A stretch of 64,000 nucleotides of DNA. Origin: JAUWCL01 sp964599375. Its GTDB lineage: Bacteria; Krumholzibacteriota; Krumholzibacteriia; Krumholzibacteriales; Krumholzibacteriaceae. The first letter of the stretch is position 1; each line of letters opens with the position of its first letter. The stretch lies in NCBI GenBank assembly GCA_964599375.1, contig CAZREW010000012.1:1-64000 (forward strand). Direction: 5' to 3'. Below, piece by piece: positions 16,554 through 25,503 of the stretch. The translations under genes were made by a program, and so were the position numbers. The notes under the pieces were generated by a model. It was given only the letters and a program-made list of their open reading frames with translations. It searched no databases and was not told the DNA's origin.

Positions 16554-17363
16554 TCAGATATAGGCGTGAAGCCCGCCGAGGAACAGGTTTCCGAGAAAGC
16601 TGAACAGTATGATGACCAGCCCCACTATCGCGGCGACGGCAAGGCCCCTGCCTTTCCACCTGCCACGCGCGTTCTGGTGAAGGACCAGCGTGTAGTAAAG
16701 AGCGATGACAAGGGCTCCCGTCTCCTTCGGGTCCCAGCTCCAGAACCGTCCCCAGGCGTTCCTCGCCCAGACCGCCCCCGCGAAGAGGGCACCGACGAAA
16801 AAGAGCGGGTAACCGAAACGTATCGCCCTCGACATCAGCTCCTCGAGCACGTCTCCGGGCGGCAGAGCGCCGCCACCCTCCCTCTTTCCTGTTATCAGGT
16901 ACATCGTCCCGGCTCCCGCCGCCACGAGAAACGCGCCCTCCGCGGCCGCCGCGATCGTCACATGGATGTAAAACCAGTACGACTGCAGGGCGGGCATCAG
17001 CTGCTTTGACGCCTCCTTCGGAAGCATCGAGGCTATCACCATGACGATTATCAGTACCGGCGCCACGAAGACGCCTATCGACATCCTGCGGTAGCGTGCC
17101 AGGAATATCACGAACGACAGGGCTATCACCCAGGCCATCGTAACGGAATACTCGTACATCGTGGCAAAGGGCGGATGCGTGCTGATCCACCATCTCGCCC
17201 CCAGTCCCGCCGTGTTGAGCAACAGCCCCGCGACGAAAAGGGACGATGCGGCGATCCCCGCTTTCCTGTTCCCGGCGGCCGTGTGAACCGCGAACAGGAT
17301 GAACGAGCCGAGGTAGAGCCAGAATGCCGCCCAGAACAGTGTGATGTCGGCTGTCGAAGTCAA
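16554..17363 (-). CDS. ccsA: CcsA/CcmC-type cytochrome c assembly protein
   Basis: This 269-residue inner-membrane protein exports heme for cytochrome c maturation. The tryptophan-rich heme-handling motif is visible as WGRFWSWDPKETGALV (about 197-212), near the usual WGxxWxWDPKE. Hydrophobic spans number about eight. The start is TTG at 17363, in a TTGA overlap with the ResB stop and behind AAGGAG. A longer open frame upstream is ruled out because it reads ResB codons in a wrong frame. With ResB it forms the System II heme lyase. Confidence 0.85.
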   Translation of the reverse strand: MTSTADITLFWAAFWLYLGSFILFAVHTAAGNRKAGIAASSLFVAGLLLNTAGLGARWWISTHPPFATMYEYSVTMAWVIALSFVIFLARYRRMSIGVFVAPVLIIVMVIASMLPKEASKQLMPALQSYWFYIHVTIAAAAEGAFLVAAGAGTMYLITGKREGGGALPPGDVLEELMSRAIRFGYPLFFVGALFAGAVWARNAWGRFWSWDPKETGALVIALYYTLVLHQNARGRWKGRGLAVAAIVGLVIILFSFLGNLFLGGLHAYI

Positions 17364-18844
17364 GTAGCACTCTCCTTTTCGATCGCTACGCTGATCTCCC
17401 TCTTGATGCCGTCGAGCTGCTCGCCGAACGAGACCTTCCACCTGGCCGCCACTCCCGTCACTCTCAGGCCCGTTCCGTCGATGCTGCCTTGCGCGACCCG
17501 GTAATCGAACATGTAGAGCAGCAGCAGGCCCGCCGCACCCAGTATCATCCCGGCGATGAAAAGCGATGCTCCCGGGTTCCTCGATATCTCGAGCCCGGTG
17601 TAGTAGACAGGCTCGATATCCTCGAAAACGACAGAATCGAGACGGTCGAACTTCGTCCCGAAATCACGGAAGCGCAGGAATGTCCAGCCCGCAGTGCGCC
17701 CATCAGGTCCTTCGAGGATTATCTCGAGGGCCGGATTGTTCATCATGCTGCTGACCGACATAGGGCCGTTTCCGGTCATCCTGAAATCGGGCATGAACCT
17801 TCCGGCCAAGACAGCCAGTTTAGTGCCCGGGACAGGCTGCGCTTCCCCAGGCCTGAGCGTGAGCACGGCGGGGCCGGGGGAGCCGGGTGCCGATACCATT
17901 ATCCGGGCCCATTCGAATTCATCCTCGGCCATGTAGTAAGAGCTCTGATAAATGCTCGCTCCCCTGTATCGCAGCGGATGGTTGACCTCTATGCTGGCGG
18001 AGTCGGCGACCGCGCCGGACGCGTCTATCACCGTCACTGTGCTCACATAGTCGCTTACCTGCATCTTTCCAGCCATCATGATCCTGAAATCATCGATCCT
18101 CAGGACCGTTCCGTCGCTCAAGAGCGGAAGCCTGTCCCCACGCTTCCCGTAAAACATCTCGCTGCTCCCCAGCCTGCTTCCGATGATCCCTCCGACCGTT
18201 ATGACGACAAGCCCCAGGTGGAACATGAGATTGCCCATGTGCCGCAAGCGCCCGCTGGCCGCAGCGAATACAGTTTTCCCGTCGACCATGCGCGACGCAA
18301 AGCCGAAACCCTTAGACCTGAAGACGGCTCCGACGACACCGAGTATCCCCGCGGCCTCTTCGGCAGATATCGGGGCCGGCCTGCCAAACCGTTTTCCGTA
18401 GTGGGCTACGGGGTCCTTTTCATCATTCCAGCCGGCCGCCTCGCCGAGCGGTATGGTAAATCCCGGTCCGTCATCCTTCCCATTCGGTGGCTCCCCGGGT
18501 ACGGGCACCCTGAAGCTCTTTACGACCATGCCCCTGCACCTCGTCGCGAGACACAGCACGAGGACGACCAGGAAGAGGGCCAGCACGCCGCTGAACCAGA
18601 ATGAATGGAACGGGTCGTAGAGCCTCAGAGCCTCCACCCATGAAAGAGCCGTATCCCCCCAACGCTGCCTGAAGAACTCCCTTCGGTAAGGAAGGTCGGG
18701 AGGAAAGAACTCGGTCATCAGCCATCCCGCGGCGCAAGCGCCCAGCAGGATGGATATGGTCACTATCGCGGTCTTCTGGCTTATAAGGTGTCCCCTGCCG
18801 CGCCTTTCCGTCGTCCCGCCTGCTTTCTTCTTTCCCATGCGCAT
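17360..18844 (-). CDS. resB: ResB-like cytochrome c biogenesis protein
   Basis: The protein of about 494 residues has four membrane spans (about 25-43, 65-87, 180-200 and 440-460) and a large periplasmic domain between the third and fourth, the ResB/Ccs1 plan. With CcsA it forms the System II complex that attaches heme to apocytochrome c. The start is uncertain: ATG at 18844 or 18838, or GTG at 18883, and none has a clear ribosome site. An unusually long linker (about 95-175) separates spans 2 and 3. The gene is divergent from the DUF885-like gene. Confidence 0.82.
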   Translation of the reverse strand: MRMGKKKAGGTTERRGRGHLISQKTAIVTISILLGACAAGWLMTEFFPPDLPYRREFFRQRWGDTALSWVEALRLYDPFHSFWFSGVLALFLVVLVLCLATRCRGMVVKSFRVPVPGEPPNGKDDGPGFTIPLGEAAGWNDEKDPVAHYGKRFGRPAPISAEEAAGILGVVGAVFRSKGFGFASRMVDGKTVFAAASGRLRHMGNLMFHLGLVVITVGGIIGSRLGSSEMFYGKRGDRLPLLSDGTVLRIDDFRIMMAGKMQVSDYVSTVTVIDASGAVADSASIEVNHPLRYRGASIYQSSYYMAEDEFEWARIMVSAPGSPGPAVLTLRPGEAQPVPGTKLAVLAGRFMPDFRMTGNGPMSVSSMMNNPALEIILEGPDGRTAGWTFLRFRDFGTKFDRLDSVVFEDIEPVYYTGLEISRNPGASLFIAGMILGAAGLLLLYMFDYRVAQGSIDGTGLRVTGVAARWKVSFGEQLDGIKREISVAIEKESAT

Positions 18845-18921
18845 TATTGTAAGCGAAGAATCATTCCTTGTCAGTAAAAACACGCCATGAAAGGAGTTTA
18901 CCGCGGGACTCCCGGAGGGTA

Positions 18922-18951
18922 TATAATCATGGGCCGGGAGATCCCCGGCCC
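18922..18951 (+). promoter_or_regulatory. -10 box followed by a GC hairpin upstream of the DUF885-like gene
   Basis: A perfect TATAAT (18922-18927) points towards the gene at 18972. No good -35 box is seen. Just after it GGGCCGGG (18931-18938) and CCCGGCCC (18944-18951) form a strong hairpin that would sit at the very 5' end of the transcript. It has no U tract, so it is more likely an mRNA-stabilising cap than a terminator. Confidence 0.4.
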
Positions 18952-18971
18952 GTTGAGATCAGGGTGAAGTC

Positions 18972-20624
18972 ATGAAGAATATATCGATAAGAGCCACGAT
19001 CGTGCCGCTGGCGCTGATACTGCTGATTCCGGGATGCGCCGAACGGTCGACCGAGGATGTCTCGAGAGATGCGTTCGACGCTATCGCGCGGGACGCAGTG
19101 TCACTGTATGTCACAATGCATCCGCTGCGTTCCTCGAGGCTCGGCCTCGAAGGCGCGGATTCACTCCTCTTCACATTCTCATCCGGAGAGATCGAGCGGG
19201 CGATGAAGGAGATCGACAGGCTCATGGCTGCCGTCACATCTCTACCGGCTGACGACCTCGACAATAGCCGGGTGGACGAATCCATACTGCTCAGCGACTG
19301 GATGAAAGGGGAGCGGTTCGTATTCACTCAATCGCGCACCTGTCTTGACAACCCCCTCCTGTACTGCTGGATGATCGAAGAGGCCCTCCTGGGCCTGCCC
19401 GCCGGGCCGTGGCCGCCGTCAGACGGAGAGCGCCGGGAATGGGCAGCCCGGATAAGCAGGCTTCCCCTCCTGATAGACAACGCGTCCTCACTGCTCGAGA
19501 AGCCCGGGGTCATCAACCTCGAGGAGACGGCCAGGCGCCTCGAAGAGCTCTCCGGAAGGATGCCCGGCCTGGCAAGGATGGCCGGTCAGCGTTACGGCGG
19601 GCCTGTGCCCGAGCTCGAAGCGGCCGTTTCGGCGATCGAGAGGTACAGGAATATCATCGACGGGTTTCTCGAGACCGGGACTCACAGCAGGCAGATAATG
19701 GGGATGGAGGAACTCTCCCGGATCCTCCAGTACTCAGAGCATCTCGATTTCGACCAGGCGAAGATGATCGGCGATGCCGAAAAGATCGCCAGGCGTCTGG
19801 CGAGGCAGGTCGCGTCTCCTGGTGTGGCCGTGAACGCTTCGGGCGGAGAGACTGTCACAGCATCCGCGACTCTGGCGGATTCGCTTCTCGGCGGGATCGA
19901 GAAAAGCCTTTCCGCGAGACGCTCATTCGGTATCAAGAAGAGCCCCCGTTCGACGGTAGCTGAATATGAGGCCGTGTGGGAGCCGATGAGGCTCCCCGTG
20001 AACCCGTACCTCACCCTGCCCGTCATGCCCGAAAGAGAGGTGCGTTATGCCTTCGGACCCGGCGGATGCTCGCCCACTGTTTACGTTCCTTCCGGACGGG
20101 AATATACGTCCGACGGCCTGACTTATGATCTCCTCCTCTCTTCGTCCCTCATGTCCGCTCCAGAAAGGAAGACCTGCAGGGAAGACCCGCGCGTGAGGTG
20201 GATATTCGGGACGGAGACATACAGGTATGCGTGGGCGGCGTATAACTCGAGCGACCTGACCGGCCTTATCCCCGAGCGGAGGATGCAGCTCAACATGATA
20301 GATACCGCCGGACGCGTCGCCGCTCTTGCCAGGATGATAATAGCCTTCCGGCTTCAGTCGGGAACGTACACCGCTGAAGCGGCCAGGGAATACCTCGCGG
20401 AGATCGTGCCGTTCGGCAGATCGCGTATGGATGCGGAGGTGATCCGGGCTTCGGTCTCTCCCGCCGCCGCTTTGGAGGGCATAGCCGACATGACCGTCGA
20501 AGAGATGGTGAAGAAGGCCACTGTCGACCGCGAGGGAGGCAAGCCGAGAGAGAAGGTCAGGCAGCTACTGCTGGACTCCGCCGGAATGCCGCCCTATTTT
20601 CTGATGATGAGGATGCCCTTCTGA
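18972..20624 (+). CDS. DUF885-like lipoprotein without the metalloprotease motif
   Basis: The 550-residue protein has a signal peptide with lipobox LIPGC at about 18-22. The mature helical protein resembles DUF885: HPLRSSRLGLEGADSLL near the start, DNSRVDESILLSDWM near 96-110, and a C-terminal segment with DTAGRVAALARMIIAFRLQSG. Typical DUF885 members contain a HExxH zinc site, and none is visible here, so the protein is probably not an active peptidase. It may be a binding or structural derivative. The ATG is preceded by GGTGAAG. Codon use matches the neighbours. It stands alone between divergent resB and the DUF4097 gene. Confidence 0.6.
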   Translation: MKNISIRATIVPLALILLIPGCAERSTEDVSRDAFDAIARDAVSLYVTMHPLRSSRLGLEGADSLLFTFSSGEIERAMKEIDRLMAAVTSLPADDLDNSRVDESILLSDWMKGERFVFTQSRTCLDNPLLYCWMIEEALLGLPAGPWPPSDGERREWAARISRLPLLIDNASSLLEKPGVINLEETARRLEELSGRMPGLARMAGQRYGGPVPELEAAVSAIERYRNIIDGFLETGTHSRQIMGMEELSRILQYSEHLDFDQAKMIGDAEKIARRLARQVASPGVAVNASGGETVTASATLADSLLGGIEKSLSARRSFGIKKSPRSTVAEYEAVWEPMRLPVNPYLTLPVMPEREVRYAFGPGGCSPTVYVPSGREYTSDGLTYDLLLSSSLMSAPERKTCREDPRVRWIFGTETYRYAWAAYNSSDLTGLIPERRMQLNMIDTAGRVAALARMIIAFRLQSGTYTAEAAREYLAEIVPFGRSRMDAEVIRASVSPAAALEGIADMTVEEMVKKATVDREGGKPREKVRQLLLDSAGMPPYFLMMRMPF

Positions 20625-20638
20625 AACATAAGCGGCGC

Positions 20639-20665
20639 CCTCCCGTACAGGGATATATACGGAGG
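20639..20665 (+). promoter_or_regulatory. hairpin covering the ribosome site of the DUF4097 gene
   Basis: CCTCCCGTA (20639-20647) can pair with TACGGAGG (20658-20665), with one bulged C. The right arm contains the GGAGG ribosome site, 6 bases before the ATG at 20672. Folding would hide the ribosome site, which could make translation depend on temperature or on readthrough from upstream. Confidence 0.4.
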
Positions 20666-20671
20666 TGTACG

Positions 20672-21673
20672 ATGAATAGGAAAAGGCTCTCATGCGCAGC
20701 CGCGGCGGCACTGTTACTCATGGCGGCCGTTCCCGCCGCAGGCGGGGAGATCGTACGTGATTTCGATAAAAGCTTCAAGGTCGGACGCGGCTTCACGCTG
20801 AGGCTCAAGCACGGCGACGGGGATGTCACGATAACGCCCTGGGAAAAGGACATCATCGAGATCAAGGTACACTACCATGCCGAGCACAAGGGGATCGGGG
20901 GCGACTCGAAACAGGATTTCAACGTGGAGTTCACGGAAAAGCACGACGTGCTGGAGGTGACGGGCAGGGAATCGAGGAGCGGGTTCATGGGCCTGCAGGT
21001 ATTCATCCTCAAGGAATATACCTATACGATATCGGCCCCGCGATATGTCGATCTCGACCTGCAGGGAGACGACGGGAACATCGACATCGAGAAGTGGGCC
21101 GGCAAGATCGATATCAAACTCGATGACGGCGAGATCAGCCTCTATGACTGCGAACCGGGAAAGACGAGGATCAGGGCCGGGGACGGAGACATCTCCATGG
21201 ACGGGCTCTCCGGCGCGCTCGATATTATCGGGGACGACGGGCGCATCGCGATCAATCGCGGAAGATTCAGCGACTGCCGGCTTCAGCTCTCGGATGGCGA
21301 CATCCGGGTCCGTGACTCGGAGGGCGATTTCTACATCGAGCTGGACGACGGGGATACCGAGTTGCTGCGCGTAAAGAGCAATGTCATGGACCTGAAGTCC
21401 GAGGACGGGTCATTCGATATCGAACTGCTCAAGACAGGCACTCTCGACCTCGAGATAAGGACCGAGGACGGGGACATCGACCTCGGCGTACAGAAAGGCA
21501 TATCGGCTTCTTTCTCGATCGACATCGATGACGGCAGGATACGCACGGACCTGCCTTCGGCAACGCAGGTCCAGGAGGGCAAACACTGGATGTCGGGACA
21601 GCTGGGCAGTGGAAAGGGCAGGATCAGGATCCGTGCCGGCGACGGATCGGTCACGCTGCGCGAGATGAGATGA
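20672..21673 (+). CDS. exported DUF4097-family beta-repeat protein
   Basis: The 333-residue protein has a signal peptide (about 1-24, AVPAAGG) and then a regular series of short beta-strand repeats marked by D-D/G-G-x-I units such as GDGDVTI, GDDGNIDIEK, DDGEISLYD, GDGDISMDG and TEDGDIDLG. This matches DUF4097, a family of predicted parallel beta-helix proteins linked to the cell surface or to envelope-stress systems. It is very acidic. No enzymatic residues are known. It lies 47 bases after the DUF885-like gene, so the two may share a transcript. Confidence 0.75.
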   Translation: MNRKRLSCAAAAALLLMAAVPAAGGEIVRDFDKSFKVGRGFTLRLKHGDGDVTITPWEKDIIEIKVHYHAEHKGIGGDSKQDFNVEFTEKHDVLEVTGRESRSGFMGLQVFILKEYTYTISAPRYVDLDLQGDDGNIDIEKWAGKIDIKLDDGEISLYDCEPGKTRIRAGDGDISMDGLSGALDIIGDDGRIAINRGRFSDCRLQLSDGDIRVRDSEGDFYIELDDGDTELLRVKSNVMDLKSEDGSFDIELLKTGTLDLEIRTEDGDIDLGVQKGISASFSIDIDDGRIRTDLPSATQVQEGKHWMSGQLGSGKGRIRIRAGDGSVTLREMR

Positions 21674-21721
21674 CACGCGTAAACATCCAGGGCGGCACAA
21701 GGCTGAAGAAGCGTCTATCGA

Positions 21722-23434
21722 TCAGAAAGGCGCCTTTTCGGCCTTGAATTCTATCCTTCCGGCGATGACGGTCGCCACAATCTCTATCCCTGGGATGTCA
21801 GCCGGCTCAGCCTCCATCAGGTCAGCGTCCAGTATTGTAAGGTCGGCCATCTTACCCTTCTCGATCGATCCCCTATCACCCGCCTGGCCGGCCGCCCAGG
21901 CGGCATCCAGAGTGAAGGCCCTGACCGCCTCCTCGATCGTAAGCCGCTGCTCAGGCATCCAACCCCCCTCGGGGAGGCCGTCAAGGCCCTGCCTCGTCAC
22001 AGCCGCATATATACCCAGGAGAGGATCTATCGATTCGACGGGATAGTCCGAGCCGCCCGGTATCCTCGACCCGGCACTTATCAGCGACCTCCAGGCGTAA
22101 GCTCCGGCGAGGCGTCCCTCTCCTATCCTGTCAGCAACCCAGGGCATGTCGGATGTACAATGGGTGAACTGCATCGAAGGGATGACTCCGAGTGCGGCGA
22201 ACCTTCCTATATCAACGGGAGAGAGTATCTGGGCATGTTCGACGCGATGGCGCAGGCCGGCGCCCGGCCCCTCCGCGAGCACCCTCTCGTATATGTCGAG
22301 CACCATACGGTTCGCCCTGTCTCCTATGGCGTGGGTCGCCACCTGGAAACCGCTTCTGTGGCAGGCGGAGATCCTTTCATAAAGGACCTCCGGGTCTGTC
22401 ACGATTATCCCCCTGTTCCCGGGATCGTCCGAGTAGTCCTCCAACATCGCCGCGCTTCTCGCCCCGAGCGACCCGTCCCCGTAGAACTTGACTCCCGCCA
22501 GGGAGAACATCCCTCCGGCAATACTCCCGGCCGGACCGGCGGCAAGCACGGAGTCGAGATCCTCCGCGTCACCGTCGAAGTACGCTGTTATCCTGAACGG
22601 CAGCTCGCCCGCCTCGTAGAGCTCACGGTAGATCCCGGCGGTCTCGCTGCTTATGCCCATCTCGTGCGTACCGGTCAGGCCGGCGGCGAGGCAGTCCTGA
22701 GCGGCTGATATCATCAGCTTCTTTTTCTCCTCGCGAGTAAGCGAAGGGACCACATCCCTCACGAGGGAGACCGCCTCATCGAACAGGATCCCCGTGGGCT
22801 CCCCCGCCTGGTCCCTTTCTATCTTCCCGCCTTCGGGGTCCGGCGTATCCCTTCCTATGCCTGCCGCTTCCAGAGCCTTTGAATTGGCGATCGCGGCGTG
22901 GCCGCAGACCCTGGTCAGCAGTACCGGATTGCCAGGGCTTACCGGGTCGATATCGCTTCTGCGGGGGAATGCCTTCCTGTCCCAGTCGTTCTGGTCCCAT
23001 CCCCTGCCCGTTATCCAGCGACCCCTATGCGCCAGGGCCACTTCGGACCGGACCATCTCGCTTACCTCCTCGAATGATCCCGTCCCTCTCAGGTCGAGGG
23101 CCGCCCGACTCACCGCGTAACCGACGAAATGCGCGTGGGCGTCGACCAGGCCGGGTATGACCGTCAGGCCGCGCAGATCGAACCTCTCCGCGCCAGGGCC
23201 GGCAGCGGCCAGCGCGCCGTCGCTCGTCCCGACGTAGAGTATCCGACCGTCCGCCACGGCTACCGCCTCGGCGACGGTACCGTCCACGTCCATCGTATAG
23301 ATCCTGCCGTTGTAGAAAACGGCCGTCGCGGCCGCTTCCGGTCCTCCGCCGGTCATAGGTCCTCCCCCGACAGCATAGACTGATGCTGATACGACGAGAA
23401 CCGACACCGCAAGCGCGGCGATGCCTCTGCGCAT
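21722..23434 (-). CDS. exported YtcJ-like metal-dependent amidohydrolase
   Basis: The 570-residue protein has an N-terminal signal peptide (about 1-22), then the YtcJ/amidohydrolase-3 fold: VIPGLVDAHAHFVGY (about 93-107) with the first metal-binding HxH, WDQNDWDRKAFP, a GSLGARSAAMLEDYSD region (about 320-335), HAIGDRANRM (about 367-376) and RHRVEHAQI (about 397-405). Such proteins cleave amide bonds of unknown small substrates. The export signal implies periplasmic action. An ATG follows GGAGAGGATC. It is monocistronic or paired with the beta-helix gene 46 bases upstream. Confidence 0.85.
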   Translation of the reverse strand: MRRGIAALAVSVLVVSASVYAVGGGPMTGGGPEAAATAVFYNGRIYTMDVDGTVAEAVAVADGRILYVGTSDGALAAAGPGAERFDLRGLTVIPGLVDAHAHFVGYAVSRAALDLRGTGSFEEVSEMVRSEVALAHRGRWITGRGWDQNDWDRKAFPRRSDIDPVSPGNPVLLTRVCGHAAIANSKALEAAGIGRDTPDPEGGKIERDQAGEPTGILFDEAVSLVRDVVPSLTREEKKKLMISAAQDCLAAGLTGTHEMGISSETAGIYRELYEAGELPFRITAYFDGDAEDLDSVLAAGPAGSIAGGMFSLAGVKFYGDGSLGARSAAMLEDYSDDPGNRGIIVTDPEVLYERISACHRSGFQVATHAIGDRANRMVLDIYERVLAEGPGAGLRHRVEHAQILSPVDIGRFAALGVIPSMQFTHCTSDMPWVADRIGEGRLAGAYAWRSLISAGSRIPGGSDYPVESIDPLLGIYAAVTRQGLDGLPEGGWMPEQRLTIEEAVRAFTLDAAWAAGQAGDRGSIEKGKMADLTILDADLMEAEPADIPGIEIVATVIAGRIEFKAEKAPF

Positions 23435-23480
23435 GATCCTCTCCTTCTTTTTTCCGGGTCGATCGGATCGAGTGAGCTGC

Positions 23481-24380
23481 TCAGCGATGCATCTTCTTTA
23501 TGGCGCCCCAGCTTGTCTCCTCCACTGCGGTGCCCGTGCATCCGGGCAACTGTATGAACGCTCCCACGTCGACTCCGCAGGCGTTGTTCTCCGCCCAGCA
23601 GGGCGAGTCGACATGAAGATAATACAGGCCTGGTGACTCTCCCGCGGCATAACAGAACCGGGTCAGGCCATAGAAATCATCGAGCGAGGCGGCGCATCCG
23701 CTGTAGTCAGCCATATTGAGATGGAAGTTGTTGCAGCTCAGCGAGATGGAGCCTCCGGAGCAGAGAGTGCCGGTGACACATCCGTATATTATGCACCTTG
23801 TGACGACGGCGGTCCCGCCGAGGGCCTCGATGCCGGTGCCCGCGTTGACGATGGTCAGGTTCCTTATCTCGATGCCCGAACCGTCGAGCAAGTCTATCCC
23901 CGTGCCGCACGAATCGACCAGGCTGAACATGATGTCCGGCGCTGATAAGGCGCCAGAGACCTCGATGGCAGCGCCGCAGTCGATCAGATCGCAGAACCAG
24001 TAGGTGCCGGCGCCGTTTTCTATCGATATGCCCCTGGCGAACTTCCTGAACTCGAAGCCGAGAAGGCTGGTCCCCGCCCCGACATTCCTGAAGATGATCC
24101 CTGTGCCCTGGCGATAGCTGGAGGATATGATCACTGGAGTGCCTTGCTGGTACTGGAAATAGAGGTCCTTGCCATCGACCAGGAGATCGTCCTCGTAGTA
24201 GTGGCCACCCCATACGACTATTCCGTCTCCAGTCGAGGCGATGTCGATGGCCGCCTGGATGGTGGGGACATCGCCCGTCCCGTCCGCCTTGACCACGAGG
24301 GTCGCGGGCGCTGCGGAGCCTCCGCTGATGAGGACCGTCACAAACAGAGAAAGCGCTATATATCTGACCACTTTCTTCAC
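23481..24380 (-). CDS. secreted right-handed beta-helix protein with C-terminal WGxIK motif
   Basis: The 299-residue protein has a signal peptide, then DGTGDVPTIQAAID (about 33-46), the opening of pectate-lyase-like parallel beta-helices, and many short imperfect turns with GTGI and CG. No lyase catalytic residues are identified. The protein ends TAVEETSWGAIKKMHR. A short tail with W-G-x-I-K and a terminal Arg recurs, as far as I recall, in exported proteins of related candidate phyla and may be a surface-sorting tail. The start is GTG at 24380, or GTG at 24371, which is better spaced from GAGGTGA. It faces the rhomboid gene across a divergent promoter region. Confidence 0.65.
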   Translation of the reverse strand: MKKVVRYIALSLFVTVLISGGSAAPATLVVKADGTGDVPTIQAAIDIASTGDGIVVWGGHYYEDDLLVDGKDLYFQYQQGTPVIISSSYRQGTGIIFRNVGAGTSLLGFEFRKFARGISIENGAGTYWFCDLIDCGAAIEVSGALSAPDIMFSLVDSCGTGIDLLDGSGIEIRNLTIVNAGTGIEALGGTAVVTRCIIYGCVTGTLCSGGSISLSCNNFHLNMADYSGCAASLDDFYGLTRFCYAAGESPGLYYLHVDSPCWAENNACGVDVGAFIQLPGCTGTAVEETSWGAIKKMHR

Positions 24381-24395
24381 CTCGCGGTTAAAGCT

Positions 24396-24424
24396 AGCAT
24401 ATCAATATGATCCGGTCGAGCCAA
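24396..24424 (-). promoter_or_regulatory. candidate promoter of the beta-helix gene
   Basis: On the minus strand TTGGCT (24419-24424), a 17-base spacer and TATGCT (24396-24401) match the sigma70 consensus at four of six bases each. The predicted transcript start is about 10-15 bases before the proposed GTG starts, so the leader would be very short. Confidence 0.35.
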
Positions 24425-24442
24425 ATTCCGGTTCATGTCACC

Positions 24443-24471
24443 TTGCCCACGGCGGGACTTTAGGTTATTAT
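24443..24471 (+). promoter_or_regulatory. candidate promoter of the rhomboid gene
   Basis: TTGCCC (24443-24448), a 17-base spacer and TATTAT (24466-24471) precede the rhomboid start by about 40 bases. Spacing is ideal and the -10 box matches five of six bases. Confidence 0.4.
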
Positions 24472-24512
24472 CCATTGGATGACTTGCAAGTTTTGAACCG
24501 TAAGGGATGAAA

Positions 24513-25355
24513 ATGTACGGCAGAGGCGACTATTCAGGGTACAGTCGGCATGGCGGTCCGCTGGACAGCGTCATAATGAAGCTCGTCATGGCCAATGCTG
24601 CCATGTTCGTGATGCAGCACCTCCCGATAGGCGGGTGGATAAACGAATATCTGGCCCTGACGCCGAAGCTGGTGCTGACTCGCGGCTATGTCTGGCAGAT
24701 GGTCTCCTACATGTTCCTCCACTACGACTTCTGGCACATCGCCCTGAACATGTTCGTGATATGGATGTTTGGAAGGACCCTAGAGCAGATCTGGGGAGGA
24801 CAGCGCTTTCTTATCTTCTACCTGGCCTGCGGCATCGGCGGTGCCCTCTTCAGCTTCCTGTTCGCCTACAACACGTCGGTCATCGGGGCCTCGGCCGCGG
24901 CATACGGCATCCTGCTCGCGTTCGCGATATTGTTCCCCAACCAGAGGCTACTGCTCTGGTTCGTTCTTCCCATAAAGGCGCGCACGCTCGCTATAGGGCT
25001 GGCGGTGATAACTCTCCTTCTGGGGATCCGGGGCGGAGGGAACATCGCGCATTTCGCCCATCTCGGCGGCATGGCCGCCGCTCTCTTCATGATGCGGGGC
25101 GAATACCAGTTCAGGAGGCTGCGCAATACAGTCAGGAATTGGTTATCGAAGATACCGGTGAAGATAAGCTTCGACAGGGACGAACATGGATCCTCCTCGA
25201 ACGGGCAGCCTCCAGACATGGAAAAGATCAACTCGATCCTCGACAAGATCTCCGAGAAGGGATACAGCAATCTCTCTGAGACCGAGAGACGGATCCTCGA
25301 GAAATACTCCGACGAGGAACGCGACCGCGGCAACGGCCCCGATTCTCTCCACTAA
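24513..25355 (+). CDS. rhomboid-family intramembrane serine protease
   Basis: The 280-residue inner-membrane protease has about six spans. The catalytic serine is in GASAAAYG (S127 from this start) and the catalytic histidine is in HFAHLGG (H183). An FWHIALNM motif lies in span 2. The ATG at 24513 is chosen over the one at 24507 because the TAAGGG ribosome site ends directly against the first ATG and sits 6 bases from the second. A soluble C-terminal tail (about 215-280) carries a helical MEKINSILDKISEKGYSNLS segment common to rhomboids of this bacterial group. Substrates are unknown. It is one of two rhomboids in the window. Confidence 0.88.
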   Translation: MYGRGDYSGYSRHGGPLDSVIMKLVMANAAMFVMQHLPIGGWINEYLALTPKLVLTRGYVWQMVSYMFLHYDFWHIALNMFVIWMFGRTLEQIWGGQRFLIFYLACGIGGALFSFLFAYNTSVIGASAAAYGILLAFAILFPNQRLLLWFVLPIKARTLAIGLAVITLLLGIRGGGNIAHFAHLGGMAAALFMMRGEYQFRRLRNTVRNWLSKIPVKISFDRDEHGSSSNGQPPDMEKINSILDKISEKGYSNLSETERRILEKYSDEERDRGNGPDSLH

Positions 25356-25438
25356 CCCTATTTTGTATCTTAATTCTTTATTTCTTATTTGGTTATATGT
25401 GAGGGGCCGTGGTGTGACTTTGCTTTTGGAAATAAGAA

Positions 25439-25500
25439 GAGCCGGCTTTTCCTGAAGGATCCCTCGGTGCCTCCGGGGATCCGGAGGGAAAAGCCGGCTC
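25439..25500 (-). terminator. long hairpin terminator after the DUF4446 gene
   Basis: A perfect 14-base inverted repeat (25439-25452 and 25487-25500) closes on an inner GGATCC-bearing stem, giving a stem of about 25 base pairs. It begins 3 bases after the DUF4446 stop. On the minus strand it is followed by TTCTTATTT, so it should end transcripts from the DUF4446 gene. It may also limit readthrough from the rhomboid gene. Confidence 0.75.
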
Positions 25501-25503
25501 AAT

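Noticed and set aside
17489..18604. Long plus-strand open frame of over 370 codons opposite resB
   Set aside because: It is antisense to a well-supported gene, has no ribosome site, and its composition is Arg/Pro-rich as expected for a shadow frame in high-GC DNA.
25439..25500. GGATCC-bearing long inverted repeat as a mobile element end
   Set aside because: It sits 3 bases past a stop codon and has a T-rich run on the minus strand, so a terminator explains it better.
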